A DNA stretch of 64,000 bases from assembly GCF_017873335.1 (NCBI RefSeq), contig NZ_JAGGKB010000005.1, forward strand, positions 1 through 64,000, written 5' to 3'. Position numbers and translations under genes: made by a program. The stretch comes from Thermococcus stetteri. Lineage in GTDB: Archaea > Methanobacteriota_B > Thermococci > Thermococcales > Thermococcaceae. The stretch's first letter is position 1. Each line of letters opens with the position of its first letter. Below, piece after piece: positions 17,122 to 27,749 of this stretch. The notes below the pieces were generated by a model that was not told the origin of the DNA, made no database searches, and was given only the letters and a program-made list of their open reading frames with translations.

Positions 17122-17271
17122 ATGCTCGCAAGAATCGTTTATTACAGAACCGACTCCCTTCCCGAAGAGGTCATAGTAGTGACCAACGACCCGGGAAAGG
17201 CTGAGGAAATCGCGAGAAAGAGAATGAAGGATTTCAGAGCGGTTGAGTACGAAGTCGAGTGGGTCGCCTGA
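17122..17271 (+). CDS. 49-aa small protein B
   Basis: ATG at 17122 preceded by GGAGGTGGTACC and a TATA-like TTTTAAATT near 17068-17076. The product starts MLARIVYYRTDSLPEEVIVV, then has a helix (DPGKAEEIARKRMKDF) and ends YEVEWVA. It matches protein A in length, in the strand-VV-helix-YE order and in charge pattern, so the two look like diverged tandem duplicates although identity is low. A strong promoter and ribosome binding site for such a short gene suggest real expression. Function unknown. Confidence 0.75.
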   Translation: MLARIVYYRTDSLPEEVIVVTNDPGKAEEIARKRMKDFRAVEYEVEWVA

Positions 17272-17331
17272 CGTTCCTCCCCTCCTCCAACTTGGCTCAA
17301 ATCACGAAGAAAATAAATAAACGGAGAGCAA

Positions 17332-18036
17332 CTACTCGCTCTCCCTATTTTCTATTCTATTGAGCCAGTGCTCGTTGATATCAACGGTAGCCTCTTTAAT
17401 GGCCTCTTCACGCTGTTTTTTCTCGGCCTTGATGTCCGGCATTAAGAGGTACAAGACAGCAACAAAGGCCAGCAGTTCGAGCAGTATAACCCCTGAAGTT
17501 TTGTAAGTGTATATCACCGCTAAGCTGCCTTCAATCGGTCTCCTCTTCTGGATTAGAACAAGACCACCCCCCAGGGTTATTGTGAAAACCGGGTGGAGCA
17601 TTCTGGTAAGGAAGAGCAGGAGTGCATCAACCGGAGAGTAGCTCGCCCTTGCGAGGTAGAAAAGCGTCTCAAGCACCCCAAAGGTGAAACCCGAGAGGAA
17701 TGCCAACGAGAGCTTTGAGTTCACCGACCTGGCATCTTCCCTTGATATAAGGAGTGCGAGCACGACCGCTGTCAGCTTCACGGTTTCTTCTATGAGTGAT
17801 ATCTTGAGGCCGTAGCCAATGCTTATCGTGATCTGCTCGGAACTACTGCGTATTGGCGCTATCGCGAACTCCAGTATCGTTAGGACTCCAAAAGTCAGTA
17901 TGACGCTGAGGAAGATGACAAAGCCAGTCGCAATCCCCGAAGGGAACTTCGGGCGGACTTTCACCAGGAACCAGAGGACTGCAAGGGTCGTGAGGAGCCC
18001 ATAGCTGATCAGGTAGATGAGAACGTCTGGCTGCAT
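17332..18036 (-). CDS. PrsW-like intramembrane protease family protein
   Basis: 234 aa with about seven hydrophobic segments. The conserved glutamates lie in a membrane helix (KISLIEETVKLTAVV), followed by SGFTFGVLETLFY and a histidine helix (RMLHPVFTITLGG), the pattern of PrsW/CPBP-type membrane proteases and scaffolds. PrsW in Bacillus cuts an anti-sigma factor; the archaeal substrate is unknown. The C-terminal ~40 residues are charged and cytosolic. ATG with GGTGGTATC before it. Transcribed alone, tail-to-tail with small protein B. Confidence 0.72.
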   Translation of the reverse strand: MQPDVLIYLISYGLLTTLAVLWFLVKVRPKFPSGIATGFVIFLSVILTFGVLTILEFAIAPIRSSSEQITISIGYGLKISLIEETVKLTAVVLALLISREDARSVNSKLSLAFLSGFTFGVLETLFYLARASYSPVDALLLFLTRMLHPVFTITLGGGLVLIQKRRPIEGSLAVIYTYKTSGVILLELLAFVAVLYLLMPDIKAEKKQREEAIKEATVDINEHWLNRIENRESE

Positions 18037-18137
18037 GATACCACCGGATATTGAAAATGGCCGGAGTATTAAAAATATCAGATTGCAACAGAGAATTCAA
18101 AAATCCAAATGTGAAAAGATGTGAGAAGTTGGAATGT

Positions 18138-18383
18138 TCAGCTTTCACCCTCTATCTCAATGACCTTGACGTTTATTGGCAGTTCCTTAAGCTCGTTTGC
18201 GACCCTCTCTGCGGCCCTGTTTGATCTGGCAAGCATAACAAAGGCAACATCACCCTTGTATCTGGCTTCCGTGAAGCTTATTATGTCGCCCCTTGCTATT
18301 CCCTGCCCGATGATTTTTCTCACCTCGTCCTCGTATTTTGAGACGACCTTTTCCGGAATGCTAAGCAGGACCCCGTATATCAT
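18138..18383 (-). CDS. Conserved hypothetical 81-aa protein downstream of CDC48
   Basis: Starts at ATG 18383 (MIYGVLLSIPEKVVSKYEDE) with GGAGGTG seven bases upstream. The alpha/beta pattern (strand, helix with VRKIIGQGIARGDII, strand FVMLA, helix, strand INVKVIEIEG) suggests a small ferredoxin-like fold. It lies 55 bp after the CDC48 gene on the same strand and may be co-transcribed. No known family recognised. Confidence 0.7.
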   Translation of the reverse strand: MIYGVLLSIPEKVVSKYEDEVRKIIGQGIARGDIISFTEARYKGDVAFVMLARSNRAAERVANELKELPINVKVIEIEGES

Positions 18384-18438
18384 CCTTTCACCTCCGCGTT
18401 GCCCGAAAAAAAGAATTAACGGTTTGTGAGGGGCGGCT

Positions 18439-20829
18439 TCATCCACGTGACTGCTTGAACTGCTCCTGGATCTTCCTGTAGTACTCCATGGTCTCCTTGC
18501 TCACCGAGGGCCCGATCTTCCTGAGGGCCTCCTCGAAGTCCCTCATTGTGACCTTGACCTTCTGCCTTATCTCGTCTGCCTTTATGCCGGGCCTAATGAT
18601 GCCCTCCTGGAGGGCCCTTCTCATGGCAAGCATCGCAGCCTCCCTGACCACCGCCGCTATGTCTGCACCGGTGTAGCCTTCTGTCCTCTTCGCCAGCTCC
18701 TCAAGGCTGACATCTTCAGCCAGCGGTACCCTCCTCGTGTGGACCTTGAGTATCTCCAGCCTGGCCTTCTCGTCGGGTGCTGGAACTAGTATCAGCCTGT
18801 CAAACCTTCCCGGCCTGAGGAGCGCTGGATCGATAATGTCCGGCCTGTTGGTTGCGCCGATAACAACCACACCACTGTTCTCCTGAATACCATCCATCTC
18901 CGTGAGGAGCTGGTTAATCAGCCTGTCGGTGACCCTGTTCACGTCGGTTCCTCTTCTCGGAGCTATTGCATCTATCTCGTCGATGAATATCACGGTTGGT
19001 GCGGCCTGGCGAGCCTTCCTGAAGATCTCGCGGATGTTCTTCTCGGTTTCACCGACCCACTTACTGAGCACCTCTGGACCCTTGATGGCTATGAAGTTGG
19101 CCTCGCTCTCGTTGGCTACTGCTTTAGCGAGGAGAGTCTTACCGGTTCCCGGTGGTCCGTAGAGGAGTATTCCCTTCGGTGGAGTTATGCCCAGAGCCAT
19201 GAATGCCTCAGGATACTTGAGCGGCCATTCGACGGCTTCTCTCAGCTCCTGTTTTACGTCTTCGAGACCTCCAATGTCGTCCCAGTGCACGTTTGGAACC
19301 TCAAGGAGCACCTCTCTGAGGGCACTGGGCTCGACCATCTTGAGGGCCTCGTAGAAGTCCCTCCTAGTGACCTTGAGCTCGTCGAGGACTTCCTTTGGTA
19401 TGTACTCTGCCTCAAAGTCGATCTTGCCCTCGTTTATGAGCCTCCTGAGAGCGGCCATTGCCGCTTCCCTGGCGAGGGCCGCTAAATCAGCACCGACAAA
19501 GCCGTGAGTAACCTCCGCCAGCTCCTCCAGGAGCGCATCGATTAGCTTTGCCCTGACCTCGTCGTAGAGCTTCTCGTCGATCTCCCTGAGGACCCTCTTG
19601 ATCTCCTCCTCGTCCTTTGCCTCCCTGACCTTCCTTATGGCCCTTTCAACGAGGTCCCTGTAGGTGTCGTTCTTCTCAAGCTCCTCGAGTATCTCGATGA
19701 CCCTGCTCTTCCTGAACTCCGGTTCAATCGGCATTCCCCTGGTGTGTATCTGGAGGATCTCCTTCCTGCCCTGCTTGTCGGGAACGCCAACCTCAATCTC
19801 CCTGTCGAACCTTCCCGGTCTCCTCAGGGCCGGGTCAATCGCGTCGGGCCTGTTGGTGGCACCGATGACTATGACCTTTCCGCGGCTCTTGAGACCATCC
19901 ATCAGGGTCAGCAGCTGTGAAACGACCCTCTTCTCAACCTCGCCGTGGGTCTCTTCTCTCTTCGGGGCTATGCTGTCGATCTCGTCGATGAAGATTATCG
20001 CCGGAGCGTTCTCCTCAGCCTCCTTGAAGACCTCCCTCAGCCTTTCCTCGCTCTCACCGTAGTACTTGCTCATTATCTCCGGCCCGTTGATTGCTATGAA
20101 GTGCGCGTTGGCCTCGTTTGCCACTGCCTTGGCCAATAGGGTCTTGCCCGTTCCGGGTGGGCCGTAGAGGAGCACTCCCTTCGGCGGCTCAATGCCAAGC
20201 TTTTCGAAGAGCTCCGGGTGCTTAAGCGGGAGCTCTATCATCTCCCTGACCTTCTGGATGACATCCTTGAGGCCGCCTATGTCCTCGTAGGTTACTCCAA
20301 GGGCGGTTGCCTTGCTGACTTCTTTCACGGGCTTTTCACTCACCTGGAAGTCGGTGAACTCGGTTATCTGGACGATTCCGGCCGGTGTTGTCGCGGTGAC
20401 GACGAAGGTCAGCTCCTGACCGAGGATGCCGACCTTTATGTAGTCGCCCCTGACGACGGGCCTTCCGACGAGCCTGCTGTGAAGCCACTCGACGAAATCG
20501 GCACCGAACCTTATGGGTTCGGTTGGAGCGACGATGACCTTCTTAGCCTCCTTAACTTCGGCTTTCCTCACGGTGACTTCATCGCCGAGACCAACGCCGG
20601 CGTTCTTCCTGATCGTGCCGTCCATCCTAATGATTCCGAGCCCCTCATCTTCCGGATAGGCCGGCCAGACGACGGCCGCGGTGTTCTTGGTACCGATTAT
20701 CTCGACTATGTCTCCGCTCTGGACGCCGAGCTCGCGCATGGCTTTTCTATCGATTCTCACGATTCCCCTGCCTACATCCCTCTGGTAGGCGGAGGCAACC
20801 TTGAGCTTGACCTCTCTCCTCTCACTCAT
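18439..20829 (-). CDS. CDC48/VAT-type AAA+ ATPase (p97 homologue)
   Basis: 796-aa hexameric unfoldase that feeds proteins to the proteasome and extracts aggregates. Order: N-domain (double-psi barrel plus a domain-2 segment, residues ~1-180); D1 with Walker A GPPGTGKT, Walker [13 protein letters not shown] and arginine finger GRFDREIE; D2 with a second [20 protein letters not shown] and GRFDRLIL; then a short C-terminal tail. ATG at 20829 with GAGGTGATG before it. An operator identical to that of the neighbouring hsp20 gene sits right after its TATA box, pointing to heat-shock control. In Pyrococcus furiosus the regulator Phr represses an AAA+ ATPase and hsp20 together. Confidence 0.97.
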   Translation of the reverse strand: MSERREVKLKVASAYQRDVGRGIVRIDRKAMRELGVQSGDIVEIIGTKNTAAVVWPAYPEDEGLGIIRMDGTIRKNAGVGLGDEVTVRKAEVKEAKKVIVAPTEPIRFGADFVEWLHSRLVGRPVVRGDYIKVGILGQELTFVVTATTPAGIVQITEFTDFQVSEKPVKEVSKATALGVTYEDIGGLKDVIQKVREMIELPLKHPELFEKLGIEPPKGVLLYGPPGTGKTLLAKAVANEANAHFIAINGPEIMSKYYGESEERLREVFKEAEENAPAIIFIDEIDSIAPKREETHGEVEKRVVSQLLTLMDGLKSRGKVIVIGATNRPDAIDPALRRPGRFDREIEVGVPDKQGRKEILQIHTRGMPIEPEFRKSRVIEILEELEKNDTYRDLVERAIRKVREAKDEEEIKRVLREIDEKLYDEVRAKLIDALLEELAEVTHGFVGADLAALAREAAMAALRRLINEGKIDFEAEYIPKEVLDELKVTRRDFYEALKMVEPSALREVLLEVPNVHWDDIGGLEDVKQELREAVEWPLKYPEAFMALGITPPKGILLYGPPGTGKTLLAKAVANESEANFIAIKGPEVLSKWVGETEKNIREIFRKARQAAPTVIFIDEIDAIAPRRGTDVNRVTDRLINQLLTEMDGIQENSGVVVIGATNRPDIIDPALLRPGRFDRLILVPAPDEKARLEILKVHTRRVPLAEDVSLEELAKRTEGYTGADIAAVVREAAMLAMRRALQEGIIRPGIKADEIRQKVKVTMRDFEEALRKIGPSVSKETMEYYRKIQEQFKQSRG

Positions 20830-20853
20830 GAGCATCACCTCTTTAATTTTGAT

Positions 20854-20871
20854 TACCGAAAGTTATTAAAG
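20854..20871 (-). promoter_or_regulatory. Heat-shock operator of CDC48 (Phr-type)
   Basis: The minus strand reads CTTTAATAAC-TTTC-GGTA, about 6 nt downstream of the TATA box (GTTTATAAAGGG, ~20878-20889). The same CTTTAATAAC-N4-GGTA occurs at the same place in the hsp20 promoter. Overlap with the transcript start fits a repressor that blocks polymerase loading, as described for Phr in Pyrococcus. Binding by Phr is inferred. Confidence 0.65.
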
Positions 20872-20987
20872 AGGAAACCCTTTATAAACTTTTCGATTTT
20901 TCTTAAGCAAGGTTACTAAAATAGGCCTCATCGTACAACCCACCCCTGCCATCTCTCAAAGCAAAAAAGCTCAAAAAGGAACTCAGT

Positions 20988-21473
20988 TCACTCGATCTTG
21001 ACCTCGAAGCCTTCCTTCTCTGGCTTGGTTGGTTTCTTCTTTGGAAGCTCGATCTCAAGGACGCCGTTGTTGTAGCGGGCCTTGGCCTTCTCCGGGATGA
21101 CCTCTTCTGGCAGTCTTATGACCCTCCTGTAGCCAGTGTAGTAGCGCTCGATCCTTATGGCACCCTCCTGCTCGAGCTCCTTCTCGCGCCTCACCTGGGC
21201 CTCGATGTAGACCGTGTCCTCGGTAACGCGAAGCTTGATGTCCTCCTTCCTGACACCTGGGAGCTCGACGGTGATCACGAACCTGTCGCCCCTGTCGAAG
21301 ATGTCCGCGAACGGCTCCCTCCAGGTCTCGCTGACCTCTATTCTCCCACCTGGCTCGCGGTAGCTCCAGAGCCTCGGGCCGCGCATGAAATCGCGGAATA
21401 TGGCGTCGATCTCCTCCTGGATTTCCCTCATTATGTCAAACGGATCCCAGTAGCGGTCCCTCCTCCAGACCAT
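20988..21473 (-). CDS. hsp20: Small heat-shock protein, Hsp20/alpha-crystallin family
   Basis: 161 aa ATP-independent chaperone forming large oligomers that hold unfolding proteins. The N-terminal arm is Trp/Arg-rich (WRRDRYWDPFDIMREIQEE). The alpha-crystallin domain runs from about residue 50, with the conserved VITVELPGVRKEDI, and ends with ARYNNGVLEIELPKK; the C-terminal tail is charged. ATG at 21473 with GGGGGTG upstream is preferred to an in-frame GTG 9 nt earlier. It precedes CDC48 on the same strand; each has its own promoter with a matching operator. Confidence 0.96.
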   Translation of the reverse strand: MVWRRDRYWDPFDIMREIQEEIDAIFRDFMRGPRLWSYREPGGRIEVSETWREPFADIFDRGDRFVITVELPGVRKEDIKLRVTEDTVYIEAQVRREKELEQEGAIRIERYYTGYRRVIRLPEEVIPEKAKARYNNGVLEIELPKKKPTKPEKEGFEVKIE

Positions 21474-21498
21474 GGCCCTCACCCCCTTCTCTTTTCTC

Positions 21499-21516
21499 TA
21501 CCAATTGTTATTAAAG
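21499..21516 (-). promoter_or_regulatory. Heat-shock operator of hsp20 (Phr-type)
   Basis: The minus strand reads CTTTAATAAC-AATT-GGTA about 5 nt after the TATA box (TTTTTAAAGGG, ~21522-21533). All 14 positions outside the N4 core match the CDC48 site at 20854-20871. Confidence 0.65.
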
Positions 21517-21592
21517 AAGAGCCCTTTAAAAATTTTTCTCCCCTTAGGTTATCAAAATTGAGAAAAGCTTGGAGTGGCTATGGGCTCTGAAC

Positions 21593-21874
21593 TTAAACCC
21601 TGCTCAGAAAGCCCATCAGGGAGTAGTAGACCCCCTCAAAGCTCTCCCCGTTTTTTATTGGGTATATGAACCTCAGCTCGTTGCCGTCGACTTCAACTAT
21701 TGGCCTTTTGACCCGTCCGCTGGAGAACTTGAGCCGATTAACTTTGACCATGTCCCCACTTATAGTTGCGAACCCTATCAGCAGTCCTTCTCCAAGTGTT
21801 CTCCCTCCAAACAGCTCCTCCATCTTGGGTCTAAGGCCGGTTACCCACTTTGGTTTCCTTCTCAGTCTCTGCAT
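21593..21874 (-). CDS. Hypothetical 93-aa protein
   Basis: ATG at 21874 (MQRLRRKPKWVTGLRPKMEE) with GGAGGTG 7 nt upstream and a TATA-like TATATAATTT about 75 bp before the start. The rest is beta-rich (LLIGFATISGDMVKVNRL, RPIVEVDGNELRFIYP) and basic at the N-terminus. No membrane segment. Not recognised. The opposite strand also has an open frame here, but without a ribosome binding site. Confidence 0.65.
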   Translation of the reverse strand: MQRLRRKPKWVTGLRPKMEELFGGRTLGEGLLIGFATISGDMVKVNRLKFSSGRVKRPIVEVDGNELRFIYPIKNGESFEGVYYSLMGFLSRV

Positions 21875-21996
21875 CTCCAACCACCTCCGATGCTCTAAAA
21901 TGTAACTGAAGTCGTGGTGTATTTGCGAACTTTTTTCAAAATTAAATTATATACGCAGAAGTTTATTAGGTTTTCGGGGTTTTATTCGGCAACTGT

Positions 21997-22863
21997 TCAA
22001 AGGAGCAGAACACTTATGTCGTAATCCTTGTCAACTGGACGGGCGTCGTGTCCAAGTCCTCTCAAAATCCTGGCGAATTCCCCGGAGAAGCCGTATACAG
22101 TGAAGATCTTTTCGGGCCTTACGCTCTCCACTATCTTCATCAGCTCCCAAAAATCGGCGTGGTTGCTCAGCTTGAGCCTCCCAAATCCTGAAACGGTGAG
22201 CTCCCACGGGGAAAGAGAGTTTTCGACTTTGGGGGAGCGATACGACCTCAGGACAACGTCTCCCTCGCGGTCGATGTTTCCGAAGTTAACCCCAAACTTT
22301 GAGTAGATCCTCGCGACCTTGAGCATCTCGCCGCTCGGCCTCACCGTTATCCCGTGAACATCAAGTATCTTCATGACCTCCTGGGCCTTTCCCATCTGGT
22401 TGACGTAGAGGGTGGGCCTCTTCCCCCTGTCAAGGGCCTCCTCGACAAAGGCTACCAGCTTTTTCTCGGCTTCCTTAGGAGAGGGAAACGTGAAGCTTGG
22501 AACTCCAAAGGTGGCCTCGATCACCAGAAAGTCCGCCCGCGGAAAGCAACTTTTCTCCGCAGTCCTCAGCTTGAACCACTTGGTGTCTCCAGTATAGAAC
22601 AGCATCCCATTATCGAGCCAGAGCTTTATCCCTGCCGAACCGAGCATGTGACCCGCTGGATAGAGCTTCGCCTTGAAGTCGCCGATGTAAAAAGTCCTGC
22701 CAAACTCCACTTCCCTGTAAAAGCCGCCCTTCTTCAGGTGGCTCAAGTATTTGGTCGCCCTTGTCGCGAAAATAACCTCCCCGCTGACGAAGTGATCCGT
22801 GTGCGCGTGGCTCTGGAAGGCGAACCGTGCTGAACTGTCGAGGCCGATTTTTCTGAGTATCAT
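21997..22863 (-). CDS. Metallo-beta-lactamase-fold nuclease-like protein (Ysh1/SNM1-related)
   Basis: 288 aa. The MBL metal motifs are visible: FQSHAHTDHF (HxHxDH), YPAGHMLGSAG and the aspartate of FYTGDTKW, with a late histidine in LKLSNHADFWELM. This pattern is seen in the ligase-associated/mRNA 3'-end-processing-like exonuclease group; a full beta-CASP domain is not obvious in the ~100-residue middle. Likely a DNA or RNA exonuclease acting in the cytosol. The ATG start overlaps no other gene and has no strong Shine-Dalgarno site. Transcribed alone. Confidence 0.78.
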   Translation of the reverse strand: MILRKIGLDSSARFAFQSHAHTDHFVSGEVIFATRATKYLSHLKKGGFYREVEFGRTFYIGDFKAKLYPAGHMLGSAGIKLWLDNGMLFYTGDTKWFKLRTAEKSCFPRADFLVIEATFGVPSFTFPSPKEAEKKLVAFVEEALDRGKRPTLYVNQMGKAQEVMKILDVHGITVRPSGEMLKVARIYSKFGVNFGNIDREGDVVLRSYRSPKVENSLSPWELTVSGFGRLKLSNHADFWELMKIVESVRPEKIFTVYGFSGEFARILRGLGHDARPVDKDYDISVLLL

Positions 22864-23066
22864 TAAAGGGATATAGCTTCAAGATGTTTAACTAATTTCG
22901 CTTCGACGATATTCTCAATGCTTAGATAAAGATAATAAAATTCGCGTCATGTGAGGATCAGGCCGTACTGTTGGCGGTTTCTCCTTTACTCGTACAGTTT
23001 CCAAAATGTGCTTGACTAGTGGACAATTTATCCAATAGCAAAGTGGAACTTGAGCTATGTAAAAGG

Positions 23067-23074
23067 TTTTTATA
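23067..23074 (+). promoter_or_regulatory. TATA box of the methylmalonyl-CoA mutase gene
   Basis: AAAAGGTTTTTATACTCC lies 34-41 nt before the ATG, with GGTGATC close to the start. The 244-bp gap before it (from 22864) holds no other recognisable gene. Confidence 0.5.
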
Positions 23075-23107
23075 CTCCGGTGCCCAATTAGGGGCAGGTG
23101 ATCAGGA

Positions 23108-24796
<1,689 letters not shown>

Positions 24797-24908
24797 AGGC
24801 TCTTCCTTTTCTCTTTGAATTTTCACAGTTTTTGCAGGCCATCACATTTGTGAAAGTCTTTCGCTTCCATCACACAGAAGGTTTTTAAACCGACGCTTCA
24901 AGCCTCTC

Positions 24909-25532
24909 ATGGTGATGAGGGTGAAGTTCAAAGGTAAAGCCTTTGGAAACCTCGTGAGGATTGAGTTTGATATACTCACCCTCGGCGAGCTTAAAATAGA
25001 CGACCTGCGAGACTTTGACGTTGATTCCCTCAAGATTGAGCTTAAGCCGACTTCATCAGGTATTAAGATCATTGGCATATGGGAGGGCCCGGTTGAGAAA
25101 GCTGGTGAGGGCATAAAGAAGGCCCTTAAGGAGAGCTACAAGCTCCGTGAGAGGGTTCTGAACAGGATAAAGAGCAAGACCGAGGCCATAAGGAGCACGA
25201 TGCTCCAGCTTGGGTTTAAAGAGGATGTCGAAGGCTACGGGAATGCCTTCCGCTTCACGAAGAGGGTGGGCCCCTATGAGATAGTTGTTGTCGCGTCAAC
25301 GACTGACGACATAGTCCGCGTTGAGGTTTACGGCAACGACAAGAAGGTGCTCAGTCCGGAACTGGAGAGCATCTTCGAGGACGTTGAGGTTGAAGAGCTT
25401 GAAATCTACGACTTCGAGGACAGCAAGGAGGAGAGGCTCGTCATAAACCTTGAGATACCGAAGAACGAGGAGAAACCCGAGAGGAAGATAGTGGAAGCCA
25501 TAAAGATGATAGAGAATATGCTGATGACATAG
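24909..25532 (+). CDS. Conserved hypothetical protein, 205-207 aa
   Basis: Charged alpha/beta protein without membrane segments. The N-terminal ~65 residues are beta-rich (FDILTLGELKIDDLRDFDVD), followed by a helix (GIKKALKESYKLRERVLNRI) and a second beta-rich part with GPYEIVVVASTTDDIVRVEV. The start is either ATG 24909 or ATG 24915; a TATA-like GGTTTTTAAACC about 20-30 nt upstream suggests a leaderless message, which favours 24915. It meets the Mrr-like gene tail-to-tail with no gap. Not recognised. Confidence 0.72.
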   Translation: MVMRVKFKGKAFGNLVRIEFDILTLGELKIDDLRDFDVDSLKIELKPTSSGIKIIGIWEGPVEKAGEGIKKALKESYKLRERVLNRIKSKTEAIRSTMLQLGFKEDVEGYGNAFRFTKRVGPYEIVVVASTTDDIVRVEVYGNDKKVLSPELESIFEDVEVEELEIYDFEDSKEERLVINLEIPKNEEKPERKIVEAIKMIENMLMT

Positions 25533-27653
25533 TCACTTGTACTTGCTCTCCAGCTGGAGCTGCTTCAGCTTTGCCGTTATTCCCTTTATTGGTGCCCGGT
25601 CCTCTCTTATTATTTTTCCAGTCTTCGTGTCGATTCTTGCATAGTACAGGCCGTTCTTTCCGGCGACCTTTATGTGGATGTATCCCTCCTCTTTGTAGTG
25701 TGTGAGCCTCTCGGTCTTGAGTTCCTCTTCTCCATAGAGCTCTTGTATGTACTGATGGTACTCCTCTTCGAGTGCCAGCTCCGTAAACCGGACGTCCTCT
25801 TCCTTTATCTCGCCAGTTTTTCTGTCGAGTACGAGCCTTCCAACTTTGCTACTTCCCTGGAACTCAACGATCCAATCGCCGTCTAAGTTAATAGACCTTA
25901 TCTCGGCGGTCTCGTCTATTGACTTTATCTCCTCCTCGGCTATCTTTTGGGCAACCTCCTTCTTGATGGCCCTATCTATTTCCCTCAGCATTTTTCCGTC
26001 CATGCTCACTTCAACGGTTGCCTGATGAGTGTTGTTCTCTATCAGAACCGTGTAGGTATCCCCCGATGTATCTACTTTGACTGCTTTGTGCTCAGGATAC
26101 CTAGCAAGGACCAACTCCTTGGCCTTCTCAGGGGTTATTTCCACGATGTAGTCCAAGACGTCTTTTGTGGCTCCGTCAATCTTCACGATGGCCTTCCCAC
26201 CATCCCCTTCCATTGTTATCTCAAGGAATTTATGTTCAAGAACCCTGCTGGAGACCAGGCTGAGGTTTTCAACTGGGAACTTCTTTTCGATTACCTCCTT
26301 TGCCCTTTCAAACGCCTCCTTCTGTGATGGGAGCCTTGTGACTTCTCTTAGTTCTCCATTTTCAAGGTTGATTTCCACTATTACAATGCTGTCTCCAAGC
26401 CCTATGTCCGCCACGGCAGTGGTTCTGCCTTTTTCGAGGTTGAGAACCTTCCCACCTGGATAGGTCCTTCCTATAAGCTGCATGAGTGCCCCATCGCTCA
26501 TCAGGGACTCGGCGTGAAGAAGGGCACCGGTGTAGGCGTTGAACTTGAACTCAAAGTCGAAGCGCTTAGTCTTACCTGTTGCCTTTACCTTTCCACTATC
26601 CCTCTCAATTTTGATCTCAAGCGGCTCTTCCCCGATCCTCTCGCTCAGGATTCTCTTGGTCGCTTCAAGGAAGTAATCATCGGGGAGCTCGCTCATCTCA
26701 AAGCTGACCTTTCCCGACTTAAAGTCAACTTCGGCTCTAGCCCAGTTCGCTCCGACCTTGAGTTTGACCTCAGCCTTTTCTGGGACGTAGACCTTCACCC
26801 GGTCGTGTATTTTCACGCTTCCCTCTGGAAGGTTGAACTCTTTAGAGAGCAAACCTTTTAGTAGAAAGACCGACTCGCTGGGACTCAGGGGTGTCCTTAT
26901 CTCCCGCTCAGTCGCGTATATCTCAGACTTGTCGTTGAGGAGTGCCTTTTTGATCGGTGTGGCTAGTTTGGGGTCTGTGGAGGCCCGGATTACAACGTTG
27001 TCCTTTGAGAGGACAAGGGCCTTGTCCTTTGTCCCTTCAACGGACCATGAGATTATGTACGCGACCGAGAGATACGCCTTGAGGGAAGACAGCTTTATCT
27101 CCTCCGGTTTTACTGGATAAAGCCTGCTGGCCTCTTTGGAGATCCTGTCCATAATGGTGTCGGGAGAGAACTCAAAGAGTAGGGGTGCATCCAGCTCAAA
27201 CTTTTTCAGAGGGCTCTCTTCACTTTCTTTTTCCTCGTTTTTGACTTCAATTTGGGGGGCCTCGATTCCATAGTTCGAGAACGTCTTCGCGAGCTTTTCT
27301 GCGTCCCACAAAATTATCCTCCCGCGGTATTCTTTGGCCACGGCACTTCTGGCGTCTTTTGTGAAGCCAAGCGGTGAGATTAGAATGCCCCTGTCGGCTT
27401 TGTACTTCTCGATGAGATCCCCAAAAACGTTAACATCCCTTGAAGAAGCAAGAGATCCGGTGTGGACCTTGATGATGAGCTTTTCCGTGCCTGCTAGGGG
27501 GTCGTTCCTTACAGCGACTATGTCAACTCCCCACGTCTCCTTACTTGCGACCCTCTCATAGTTCCTAAAACCCATCCTATCGAGAACTTCAGTGGTCAGC
27601 TCAATGATGTCATCGTGCGACAACCTCCTAACGATCTCAGGAGTCCACGCCAT
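25533..27653 (-). CDS. Mrr-like restriction-endonuclease-fold domain fused to PepSY-like repeats
   Basis: 706 aa. Residues ~1-130 look like an Mrr-type PD-(D/E)xK domain: a winged start (RRLSHDDIIELTTEVLDRMG), then ETWGVDIVAVRNDP and KLIIKVHTG, giving D and IxK in place of the usual (E/Q)xK, so catalysis is uncertain. The remaining ~500 residues are repeated 60-80-residue alpha/beta units (for example KAKELVLARYPEHKAVKVDT then TYTVLIENNTHQATVEV and DGKMLREIDRA), which match the PepSY pattern. No signal peptide or membrane helix is present, unusual for PepSY proteins. ATG at 27653 with GGTGGTC upstream. Role unknown; a nucleic-acid-binding or inactive nuclease function is possible. Confidence 0.75.
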   Translation of the reverse strand: MAWTPEIVRRLSHDDIIELTTEVLDRMGFRNYERVASKETWGVDIVAVRNDPLAGTEKLIIKVHTGSLASSRDVNVFGDLIEKYKADRGILISPLGFTKDARSAVAKEYRGRIILWDAEKLAKTFSNYGIEAPQIEVKNEEKESEESPLKKFELDAPLLFEFSPDTIMDRISKEASRLYPVKPEEIKLSSLKAYLSVAYIISWSVEGTKDKALVLSKDNVVIRASTDPKLATPIKKALLNDKSEIYATEREIRTPLSPSESVFLLKGLLSKEFNLPEGSVKIHDRVKVYVPEKAEVKLKVGANWARAEVDFKSGKVSFEMSELPDDYFLEATKRILSERIGEEPLEIKIERDSGKVKATGKTKRFDFEFKFNAYTGALLHAESLMSDGALMQLIGRTYPGGKVLNLEKGRTTAVADIGLGDSIVIVEINLENGELREVTRLPSQKEAFERAKEVIEKKFPVENLSLVSSRVLEHKFLEITMEGDGGKAIVKIDGATKDVLDYIVEITPEKAKELVLARYPEHKAVKVDTSGDTYTVLIENNTHQATVEVSMDGKMLREIDRAIKKEVAQKIAEEEIKSIDETAEIRSINLDGDWIVEFQGSSKVGRLVLDRKTGEIKEEDVRFTELALEEEYHQYIQELYGEEELKTERLTHYKEEGYIHIKVAGKNGLYYARIDTKTGKIIREDRAPIKGITAKLKQLQLESKYK

Positions 27654-27749
27654 CTTGACCACCGTCCGGGGTAAATTGGAGAATGACCACCACGGGTTTT
27701 CAAATAAAGTTTATTAACAAGGTCTATTTAACACTTTCCCGGTGATAGG

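Noticed and set aside
21569-21898. 109-codon plus-strand open frame opposite the 93-aa gene
   Set aside because: No ribosome binding site and no promoter, while the minus strand has GGAGGTG and a TATA box.
27729-27747. Thermococcales glycolytic regulator palindrome (TATCAC-N5-GTGATA) before pgk
   Set aside because: The half-sites are TAACAC and GTGATA with a 7-base spacer. The pyk upstream region has only one half-site, which is also its ribosome binding site.
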